Assembly: GCA_002167945.1 (NCBI GenBank)
Contig: NHDB01000026.1
Location: 5,797-10,815, forward strand
DNA: 5,019 nt
Origin: Flavobacteriaceae bacterium TMED48
GTDB lineage: Bacteria; Bacteroidota; Bacteroidia; Flavobacteriales; Flavobacteriaceae
Direction of reading: 5' to 3'
Part shown: positions 1 to 5,019 of the stretch, in pieces
Layout of the letters: the number at the start of each line of letters is the position of its first letter
How positions within the stretch are numbered: the first letter of the stretch is position 1
The notes under the pieces: generated by a model
What the model was told of the DNA's origin: nothing
Databases searched by the model: none
What the model saw: the letters and a program-made list of their open reading frames with translations, nothing else
Made by a program: the position numbers and the translations under genes

Positions 1-90
1 CGTGAACTTTCAGAAGAATTTATTCTCAGAGTTTTTAAGGCTGTTCATCAAGAGTCCATAAATAAACAAGAGAAGATTCTCAATGCTTAA
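1..90 (+). CDS. Chorismate mutase domain, C-terminal end (partial; likely DAHP synthase/chorismate mutase)
   Basis: Frame 1 is open from the window edge to the TAA at 88-90 and gives 29 residues, beginning RELSEEFILRVFKAVHQES. This resembles the last helix of an AroQ-class chorismate mutase, which converts chorismate to prephenate for phenylalanine and tyrosine synthesis in the cytosol. The spacing S19-I-N-K-Q23 matches Ser84-x3-Gln88 of the E. coli chorismate mutase domain, both active-site residues, and is preceded by the expected amphipathic helix. In Bacteroidetes this domain is commonly fused behind a DAHP synthase (the Prevotella-type enzyme), so the missing part is probably that; this is inference, since only the end is visible. 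A stand-alone mutase or another fusion is possible. The next gene starts 37 bp downstream on the same strand, with no visible terminator between them. Confidence 0.65.
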   Translation, partial: RELSEEFILRVFKAVHQESINKQEKILNA

Positions 91-127
91 GTGTTTTTTG
101 TAAATTCATATAACCAATCTTAACAAT

Positions 128-700
128 ATGAATTTGCTTAATTTAATGGGAGAATCGAGAGCAAAACTCAGCCCACACTGGTTAATTGCTTCATTAGTTT
201 GTGTTCTTTACGGACTCCTAGTTGGAGTTCCCTCAGGATTAAATTCCTATGGAGAGCTTCTGTCCTTTTTATTGGCTGGCCCACTCCAGCTCGGCATAGC
301 CATTTATTTTTTAAATATTTTAAATGACCGCCCAGCATCAATAGAGAACTTGATAGAAGGTTTTAAACCACTCTTAAAAGTAATTTTGATTTACATAATT
401 ATCTCAATTGCAACTGCCATTGGAATTATACTCTTAATTATTCCAGGAATCATAATTGCACTTGGGTTATCAATGACTTATTACATTTTAGTCGAAAACC
501 CAGAGTTTTCGACTGAAGAAAGCCTCAAAGAAAGTTGGAGGCTTACTAACGGTTATAAAATGGAGTTGTTTGTTTTGCACCTTCGTTTTATCCCATGGTA
601 TCTTTTAGGTCTTCTGTGTTTTGGGATAGGAATTTTTGTAGTCATGCCTTGGCATCAACTTACTCAGGCCAATTATTACAACTACCTAAAACAACAGTAA
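128..700 (+). CDS. DUF975-like small integral membrane protein
   Basis: The 190-residue product is very hydrophobic and should lie in the inner membrane. Likely membrane segments are at about residues 18-35, 43-65, 82-121 (a long stretch that may be two helices or a helix hairpin) and 150-174. The order of features resembles the DUF975 family: a Pro-Gly in a hydrophobic run (IIPGIII, 105-110), an acidic turn with ENPEFS (123-128), an amphipathic S-L-K-E-S-W-R-L-T-N-G segment (132-142), a positive patch and LF (144-148), a final Trp-containing helix, and a C-terminal YYNYL. Members of this family have no established function and none is claimed here. ATG 128 is the first start after an in-frame TAA at 101-103. 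No Shine-Dalgarno sequence is visible, as is usual in Bacteroidetes. It lies 37 bp after the chorismate mutase end and could be cotranscribed with it. It converges on the aminotransferase, 123 bp away. Confidence 0.7.
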   Translation: MNLLNLMGESRAKLSPHWLIASLVCVLYGLLVGVPSGLNSYGELLSFLLAGPLQLGIAIYFLNILNDRPASIENLIEGFKPLLKVILIYIIISIATAIGIILLIIPGIIIALGLSMTYYILVENPEFSTEESLKESWRLTNGYKMELFVLHLRFIPWYLLGLLCFGIGIFVVMPWHQLTQANYYNYLKQQ

Positions 701-823
701 ACCCAGTAAAATAGCGGTAGTTTATTAATCGTAAACAAACAAAAGGGAGGGAACTATAGATCGGTGTGATATGCAGCAATTACTATCCATAAAAATAGTT
801 AAAAAACAAAAAAGAACAAGCGC

Positions 824-2008
824 TTACTTGAGGGCAGCTGAGATACGGTCTACAGCCGTTCGTATATTTTCCTCAGAGGCTGCATAAGAAATACGGATAC
901 AGTTTTCGTTTCCAAATGCTTCTCCAGTTACAGTAGCTACATGAGCTTCCTCTAGAAGGAATAAGGCAAAGTCGGAAGCGTTTTCTATTTGCTTTCCACC
1001 TATGGTTTTTCCAAAATAATGAGAAACATCGGGGAAGACATAAAAGGCTCCTTGAGGGTGATTGAGTTTAAACCCAGGGATATCATTTAGAAAAGCGATT
1101 ATCATTTCACGGCGTGAAGCAAATTCATCAACCATGTATTGAATAGCACTTACTGGAGCAGAAACGGCAGCAATAGTTGCTCTCTGTGCGATACAATTTG
1201 CACCACTTGTGATTTGACCTTGCATTTTGTTACAGGCTTTTGCGATCCAAGTAGGAGCTCCTATATAACCAATACGCCATCCAGTCATCGCAAATGCTTT
1301 AGCTACTCCGTTTACCGTAATTGTTCTGTCGTAAAGTTCTGGTATGGCTGCAATACTAAAGTGTGGAGTGCCGTAATTTATGTGTTCGTAAATTTCATCT
1401 GATAAAATGTAGATATCAGGGTGTTTTTCCAATACTTTTCCCAGTGCTCTATATTCATCTTCCGTATAGATTGTCCCACTTGGATTATTTGGCGAATTAA
1501 ACATTATCAGTTTAGTCTTTGGAGTAATGGCCGCTTCCAATTGCTCAGGTGTAATTTTAAAATCAGTCTCTATACTGGAAGGGATAATGGTTGACTTTGC
1601 CTCAGCCAAGGTTGCGATTGCTGAGTAGCTTACCCAATAAGGTGCTGGGAGGAGTACTTCATCAGCTGGATCTAAAAGCACCATACATACATTGGCGATG
1701 GATTGCTTGGCACCAGTGGAAACAACAATTTGTGAAGGGTCATAATCAAGCTGATTGTCTCTTTTGAACTTAGTACAGATTGCTTCTTTTAGATCGGCAT
1801 AGCCATCTACGGGAGAGTACGAATTCCAATTATCATTGACAGCTTGTACAGCAGCCTCTTTAATGAATTCAGGAGTATTAAAATCGGGTTCTCCTAAACT
1901 GAGTCCGATGATGTCAATCCCTTGATTTTTTAATTCTCTGGCCTTAGCTGCCATGGCAAGTGTAGCCGATATTGGCAGGCTGTTGATTCGTTTAGATAAT
2001 GCGTCCAT
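824..2008 (-). CDS. Pyridoxal-phosphate aminotransferase, aspartate aminotransferase class Ib
   Basis: The 394-residue product has the full length of a fold-type I cytosolic aspartate aminotransferase, which moves the amino group between aspartate and 2-oxoglutarate. Visible landmarks, in order: LSLGEPDFNTP (36-46) at the substrate pocket; Y64 in NSYSPVDGY; STGAKQS (97-103) for the cofactor phosphate; W125, which stacks on the cofactor; SPNNPSG with N175; SDEIYEH with D204 and Y207; VNGVAKAFAMTGWRIGY with Schiff-base K237 and R245; and CIRISYA with R372 for the substrate carboxylate. K101 appears to align with the lysine that recognises acidic side chains in the Thermus class Ib enzyme, which favours aspartate/glutamate use. 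The Lys of the N-terminal KPSAT motif, linked to prephenate use in some relatives, is replaced (LPISAT), so I would not call it a prephenate aminotransferase. It starts 7 bp after the desaturase stop and is probably translated from the same transcript. The family is certain; the exact substrate is less so. Confidence 0.93.
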   Translation of the reverse strand: MDALSKRINSLPISATLAMAAKARELKNQGIDIIGLSLGEPDFNTPEFIKEAAVQAVNDNWNSYSPVDGYADLKEAICTKFKRDNQLDYDPSQIVVSTGAKQSIANVCMVLLDPADEVLLPAPYWVSYSAIATLAEAKSTIIPSSIETDFKITPEQLEAAITPKTKLIMFNSPNNPSGTIYTEDEYRALGKVLEKHPDIYILSDEIYEHINYGTPHFSIAAIPELYDRTITVNGVAKAFAMTGWRIGYIGAPTWIAKACNKMQGQITSGANCIAQRATIAAVSAPVSAIQYMVDEFASRREMIIAFLNDIPGFKLNHPQGAFYVFPDVSHYFGKTIGGKQIENASDFALFLLEEAHVATVTGEAFGNENCIRISYAASEENIRTAVDRISAALK

Positions 2009-2015
2009 TGTTCAA

Positions 2016-3110
2016 TTAACTGGGTTGTACCCCCATTTGTCTTAGAAATCTAAAATGTGAAAGTAGGGCACTTCGGGTTGTTTTGTATTCGTTGTAAGGC
2101 AAGTTAAATTCTCTTGCAGTTTTTTTAACTATTTTACCAATTTTAGTGTAATGAATGTGACTAATTTGCGGGAAAATATGATGTTCTATTTGGTGATTCA
2201 ATCCTCCCGTAAACCAGTTTACAATTCTATTTTTAGTCGAGAAATTTACTGTAGTTGACAATTGGTGTATTGCCCAAGTGTTTTTCATGGTTCCTGAGTT
2301 GTCAGGCCTAGGCATTTCCGCATCTTCAATTACATGAGCCAATTGGAATACGAGACTTAAAATCAGTCCTGCAGTGTAATGCATGACCACAAATCCTAAG
2401 AGTACAGTCCACCAAGGAGCATCTATAATAAAAATCGGTAGGACTATCCAAATGGAGAAATACATAATCTTGGATAGAAATAACCCTGTCCATTGTAAAC
2501 TTGGACGTTTGCTGTTGAGGTAAGACAACTTTCTTTTGGTATAGCGCTTCATTTGCTGAAAATCAGCAAATACCGCCCAATTCAAGGTTAAAAGTCCGTA
2601 CAAAAACACGGAATAAAAATGCTGAAAACGATGATGAGGGAACCATTCCGAATGTTTTGAAAAGCGTAGGACTCTTCCTGCTTCAAGGTCTTCGTCATGT
2701 CCGTGTATATTGGTATAAGTATGGTGTAAAAGGTTGTGTTGGATTTTCCAGTTAAAGACATTACCTGCTAGAAAATAAATACTGCTCCCCATAAATTTGT
2801 TGACCCAAGGATATTTTGAAAATGAGCCGTGATTGCCGTCATGCATAACGTTCATACCTACACCAGCCATTCCAATACCCATGACGACACAAAGCAATAA
2901 TTTGATCCAAAGGCTGATGCTTAAAGTAAGAACCAATACGTATGGAGCGATGAGTAGGGAAAACATCACAAAGGTTTTAAGGTAAAGTTTCCAATTACCT
3001 GTTTTTTCAATCTTGTTTTCTTTGAAGTAGTGATTTACTCGTTTATTTAGTGTTTTAAAAAATTCTTTGGAGTCTTTTCTTGAAAAGCGTAGTCTTTGTG
3101 TAGCTTGCAT
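2016..3110 (-). CDS. Membrane fatty acid (acyl lipid/acyl-CoA) desaturase
   Basis: The 364-residue product is a di-iron membrane desaturase, which uses O2 and reducing equivalents to put a cis double bond into an acyl chain at the cytoplasmic membrane. All three histidine boxes are present: HDGNH (90-94), HNLLHH (125-130) and HQIEHH (306-311). Additional histidines at 259 and 282 may also be ligands. Hydrophobic stretches at about 46-88, 106-119, 165-182 and 209-256 give the usual hairpin membrane topology, with the boxes on the cytoplasmic side. The third box contains Q-x2-HH, the pattern of front-end (delta-5/delta-6, linoleoyl-CoA-like) desaturases, but there is no fused cytochrome b5 domain, so electrons must come from a separate carrier. 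Position specificity cannot be read from the sequence. It is the first gene of a two-gene unit with the aminotransferase (7-bp gap) and diverges from rsmG across 66 bp. ATG 3110 is a sensible start; no Shine-Dalgarno sequence is seen. Confidence 0.93.
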   Translation of the reverse strand: MQATQRLRFSRKDSKEFFKTLNKRVNHYFKENKIEKTGNWKLYLKTFVMFSLLIAPYVLVLTLSISLWIKLLLCVVMGIGMAGVGMNVMHDGNHGSFSKYPWVNKFMGSSIYFLAGNVFNWKIQHNLLHHTYTNIHGHDEDLEAGRVLRFSKHSEWFPHHRFQHFYSVFLYGLLTLNWAVFADFQQMKRYTKRKLSYLNSKRPSLQWTGLFLSKIMYFSIWIVLPIFIIDAPWWTVLLGFVVMHYTAGLILSLVFQLAHVIEDAEMPRPDNSGTMKNTWAIHQLSTTVNFSTKNRIVNWFTGGLNHQIEHHIFPQISHIHYTKIGKIVKKTAREFNLPYNEYKTTRSALLSHFRFLRQMGVQPS

Positions 3111-3121
3111 AGATAATTTTG
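3095..3121 (+). promoter_or_regulatory. Candidate Bacteroidetes-type promoter for rsmG
   Basis: TAATTTTG at 3114-3121 matches the Bacteroidetes -7 consensus TAnnTTTG at every fixed position. A TTTG lies at 3095-3098, giving a 15-bp spacer, shorter than the usual 19 or so. Transcription would begin near 3128, leaving a leader of roughly 49 bases before rsmG. The upstream half lies inside the first codons of the divergent desaturase gene. The following sequence is very AT-rich, with an A8 run at 3139-3146. For the opposite direction only imperfect matches (7 of 8) are present, so no desaturase promoter is called. Confidence 0.3.
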
Positions 3122-3176
3122 AATTGTAAAAATAACTTAAAAAAAATTAAAATTACAGTCTTACCGAAAAAACACT

Positions 3177-3794
3177 ATGGATAAATTGTTAAAACATTTT
3201 CCTGATCTAAATGCCTTTCAAATAGAGCAATTTGAGCAACTTGAAGCTTTGTACGGCTTGTGGAATAGTCAGATTAATGTGATTTCAAGAAAAGATATGG
3301 AGCAATTTTACGAACGTCATGTGCTTCATTCGTTGGGCATTTCAAAAGTTATTGAGTTTAAAAATGGGTCAACAGTTTTAGATGTTGGAACTGGCGGAGG
3401 TTTTCCTGGGGTTCCGCTGGCGATCTTGTTTCCCAACACTCAGTTTTATTTGATTGATTCTATTGGAAAAAAAATCAAAGTGGTCAAAGCGGTTCAGCAG
3501 GCATTAGGATTGACGAATGTCATAGCCCGTCAGCTTCGTGCTGAAGATTTTACTGAAAAAGTTGATTTTGTTGTCAGTAGAGCAGTAACAAAAATGGAAA
3601 CGTTTGTCCCTTGGGTAAAAAGCAACTTAAAATCCAAACACCAGCATTCAATAAAAAATGGCATCCTCTATCTCAAGGGAGGAGATCTGACAGAGGAACT
3701 TCAACAATTTCCAACAGCGTTATGTTATGAACTCAAAGATTATTTTAAAACTGCTTTTTTTGAAACTAAAAAAGTAGTTTACTTACCTTTTTAG
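3177..3794 (+). CDS. rsmG: 16S rRNA (guanine-527-N7)-methyltransferase RsmG
   Basis: The 205-residue product has the normal length for RsmG (formerly GidB), the cytosolic enzyme that uses S-adenosylmethionine to make m7G527 in the 530 loop of 16S rRNA; loss is known to give low-level streptomycin resistance. The N-terminal family signature is present: WNSQINVISRKD (29-40) followed by ERHVLHSL (46-53). The Rossmann methyltransferase core has the glycine-rich motif DVGTGGGFPGVPLAI (69-83), the acidic D94 at the end of the second strand, and FVVSRAVTKM (131-140), the conserved SRAV segment. A C-terminal LYLKGG (about 163-168) also fits the family. The gene looks intact. It diverges from the desaturase, and its stop is only 5 bp from the end of the degraded gene coming from the other side. 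Its last 30 bases contain a small AT-only inverted repeat (3763-3768 with 3775-3780), too weak to call a terminator. Confidence 0.95.
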   Translation: MDKLLKHFPDLNAFQIEQFEQLEALYGLWNSQINVISRKDMEQFYERHVLHSLGISKVIEFKNGSTVLDVGTGGGFPGVPLAILFPNTQFYLIDSIGKKIKVVKAVQQALGLTNVIARQLRAEDFTEKVDFVVSRAVTKMETFVPWVKSNLKSKHQHSIKNGILYLKGGDLTEELQQFPTALCYELKDYFKTAFFETKKVVYLPF

Positions 3795-3799
3795 GTTTT

Positions 3800-4302
3800 C
3801 TAGTTGTGTTCTTCTAATTTATCGAATAGCTCTTCAAAGCTTTCAAACTTATATTGCATCAGAGAATCAAGATCTTGCAAACGTTTTTCGAGTTCATCAA
3901 AGTTAGGGTGTCGCTTGTTAAACTAATCTCCACCATCAAAGAAAAAATCGTGGTGACGAATGGAATCAAGATCTAAATCCTTCATTCTGTCTTTAATAGA
4001 GAACAGCTTATCGTTGATGATTGAATCAAAATTAATAGAACGGTGAAGGGAATCTAATTTAGAATTGGGGTGAGGAAACCCAAAATGAGAAGTATTTCCC
4101 AAAGAAAATCTTTTTTAAAAAAGCTAAACTGTTTTTAAAAATGAGGAGAATTAGTCACCCGAGTTGAGTCATACCGAATCAGATTTCCCTGTTCATCGTA
4201 TTCCTTTTCAACCCGATAACAAACATCAGGATCCTCTTGATTTTGGGCTAGAGCAAAACCCAATCCTATAAAAAAGCATAAGATAAAAGCTAAATTTTTC
4301 AT
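3800..4302 (-). pseudogene. Disrupted gene for a small exported protein of unknown function
   Basis: No intact gene fills this stretch, but a broken one can be read. ATG 4302 opens 55 codons to TAA 4135-4137. Residues 1-19 form a signal peptide (Lys2, hydrophobic core, ALA|Q cleavage site), followed by EDPDVCYRVEKEYDEQ and GNLIRYDSTRV. Protein-like sequence resumes in another frame from about 4114 (FSLGNTSHFGFPHPNSKLDS), runs to an in-frame TAG at 3923-3925 (just after FFFDGGD), and continues as FNKRHPNFDELEKRLQDLDS to a natural-looking TAG at 3800-3802. The third frame bridges the gap (KNSLAFLKK). One extra base in each of two T/A tracts (4132-4141 and 4111-4122), plus a nonsense change, would explain everything; removing both bases gives a 166-residue protein. 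The C-terminal part is rich in Asp, Phe, Leu and Ser and looks helical. The family is not recognised. The intact N-terminal 55 codons could still be expressed as a secreted peptide. A sequencing error could explain the indels but not easily the TAG. Confidence 0.6.
3864..3974. repeat. 12-bp direct repeat inside the disrupted gene
   Basis: GAATCAAGATCT occurs at 3864-3875 and again at 3963-3974, exactly 99 bp (33 codons) apart and in the same reading phase, encoding D-L-D-S on the minus strand both times. Shorter GAATC echoes at 4023 and 4050 also encode (F/L)DS. This suggests the lost protein had an internally repetitive (L/F)-D-S-(I/L) architecture. It is not a mobile-element boundary: the repeats sit within one reading frame and no transposase is nearby. 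Confidence 0.55.
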
Positions 4303-4359
4303 TTGTTTTTCGATTTGAGTCCACTATTTAGACGAGAAACAAAGTAAAATGTTACAGTT

Positions 4360-5019
4360 TTATTTTCCTAAAAAAGGATAGCGGTAGTCCTTTGCAGGAA
4401 CGAAGGTTTCTTTGACTAAGCGAGGTGAAACCCAACGGAGTAAGTTTGAAGCAGAACCAGCTTTATCATTTGTGCCTGATCCTCTAGCACCACCAAAAGG
4501 CTGTTGTCCTACTACTGCCCCTGTGGGTTTATCATTGATGTAAAAGTTACCCGCAGCATTTTCCAGTAAATTTAAGGCTTCCTCCAAAGCGTAGCGATCC
4601 TGAGAATAGACTGCTCCTGTAAGGGCATACTCAGAAGTTTCATTCACAAGCTGGAGTGTTTTTGTCCATTCTTTATCAGGGTAAACATATAAAGTCACCA
4701 AAGGACCAAACAGTTCTTTGGTCATGGTGGTGTATTGAGGGTTGGTGGTACGAACTACCGTAGGTTGGATAAAATAACCTACGCTGTCGTCATAGTTTCC
4801 ACCTGCAATAATTTCAGCATCACTGTCTTTTCGCACTTGTTCAATGGTAGTTGCCAATCGGTCAAAAGCGCTTCGGTGAATGACAGCGGTAACAAAGTTT
4901 TCAAAGTCTTCAGGAGACCCTATTTTGATTGTTTTAAGTTCGGTTTTAACAAACTCAATTACTTCTTCAGCTAGGGATTCTGGCAGGTATACCCTTGAGG
5001 CAGCAGAGCACTTTTGTCC
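4360..5019 (-). CDS. pruA: 1-pyrroline-5-carboxylate dehydrogenase, C-terminal part (runs off the right edge)
   Basis: This is the C-terminal 219 residues of an aldehyde dehydrogenase that oxidises glutamate gamma-semialdehyde (from pyrroline-5-carboxylate) to glutamate with NAD+, the second step of proline breakdown. The frame stays open to the window edge, so the start and the NAD-binding half lie outside. The visible part begins GQKCSAASRVYLP, with the catalytic cysteine at visible residue 4. It continues through KELFGP (101-106), the conserved ALDH glutamate motif; NFYINDKPTGAVVGQQPFGG (158-177); and ARGSGTNDKAG (178-188), the substrate-anchoring loop typical of P5C dehydrogenases. The ending VSPRLVKETFVP then YPFLGK is characteristic of the long stand-alone (ALDH4-like) form of about 540 residues, so some 40% is visible. 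A TTG at 4857 lies inside the gene and is not its start. No PutA-type proline dehydrogenase fusion is possible at this C-terminus. The stop is 57 bp from the disrupted gene; that gap has no clear terminator. Confidence 0.96.
   Translation of the reverse strand, partial: GQKCSAASRVYLPESLAEEVIEFVKTELKTIKIGSPEDFENFVTAVIHRSAFDRLATTIEQVRKDSDAEIIAGGNYDDSVGYFIQPTVVRTTNPQYTTMTKELFGPLVTLYVYPDKEWTKTLQLVNETSEYALTGAVYSQDRYALEEALNLLENAAGNFYINDKPTGAVVGQQPFGGARGSGTNDKAGSASNLLRWVSPRLVKETFVPAKDYRYPFLGK

Noticed and set aside
708..721. ATAGCGGTAGT shared with the pruA C-terminal region (around 4378)
   Set aside because: An 11-base match at two places, one of them coding for conserved residues and with no flanking similarity, is best taken as coincidence.
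817..830. Short inverted repeat (CAAG/CTTG, containing AAGCGCTT) followed on the minus strand by T-rich sequence, as an aminotransferase terminator
   Set aside because: The stem is only four base pairs and overlaps the stop codon; the T runs are broken. Too weak to call.
745..887. Possible small gene: GGGAGG at 746-751, ATG at 771, 38 codons
   Set aside because: The purine-rich site is about 20 bases from the ATG, most of the frame is antisense to the aminotransferase, and the peptide has no recognisable features.
1139..1402. Plus-strand open frame of 87 codons
   Set aside because: It lies entirely inside the aminotransferase on the opposite strand, has a Cys/Ser/Thr-rich composition typical of an antisense shadow, and shows no motif.
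3763..3780. Inverted repeat AAACTA/TAGTTT at the end of rsmG as a terminator
   Set aside because: It is a six-pair AT-only stem inside the coding sequence without a proper T tract. Chance in AT-rich DNA is likely.
4105..4125. Programmed ribosomal frameshift at A-AAA-AAG in the disrupted gene
   Set aside because: The heptamer is in the bridging frame, but a -1 shift there returns to the first frame, which soon hits a stop. The readable downstream frame needs the opposite shift, and a second break and a TAG would remain.
4360..4857. pruA starting at an internal TTG (4857)
   Set aside because: The same frame continues upstream to 5019 with clear P5C dehydrogenase sequence, including the catalytic cysteine, so this is not the true start.
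4735..4974. Plus-strand open frame of 79 codons
   Set aside because: It is antisense to the well-supported pruA coding sequence, which runs through to the window edge.

Overview
The window looks like a chromosomal housekeeping stretch from a low-GC member of the Bacteroidetes, probably in or near the Flavobacteriia. Three things point there. The gene starts have no convincing Shine-Dalgarno sequences. One AT-rich intergenic gap holds a TAnnTTTG-type promoter element. The protein families (an AroQ-type chorismate mutase end, a soluble-type acyl desaturase, a class Ib aspartate aminotransferase, RsmG and a long-form P5C dehydrogenase) also fit. The assignment rests on protein style and signals only; no database comparison was possible.

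Layout. Bases 1-90 are the last 29 codons of a plus-strand gene, read as the chorismate-mutase end of a shikimate-pathway enzyme. After 37 bp comes a small polytopic membrane protein resembling the DUF975 family (128-700). A 123-bp convergent gap follows. Two minus-strand genes form a probable operon, transcribed in the order fatty acid desaturase (3110-2016) then aminotransferase (2008-824), only 7 bp apart. A 66-bp AT-rich divergent gap separates the desaturase from plus-strand rsmG (3177-3794). Minus-strand pruA enters from the right edge (5019-4360) and shows its catalytic-cysteine to C-terminal part.

Between rsmG and pruA, about 560 bp look empty of intact genes. Read on the minus strand they hold the remains of a small exported protein (4302-3800). 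An intact signal peptide and a YDEQGNLIRYDST segment end at a stop. The rest of the protein is readable in another frame, with one further in-frame TAG. This broken gene is the most interesting item in the window.

The genes do not form one system. They cover aromatic amino acid synthesis (left edge), amino-group transfer, membrane lipid unsaturation, ribosomal RNA methylation and proline catabolism. I saw no mobile element, CRISPR array, tRNA, rRNA or phage gene, and no evidence of an undescribed multi-gene system.
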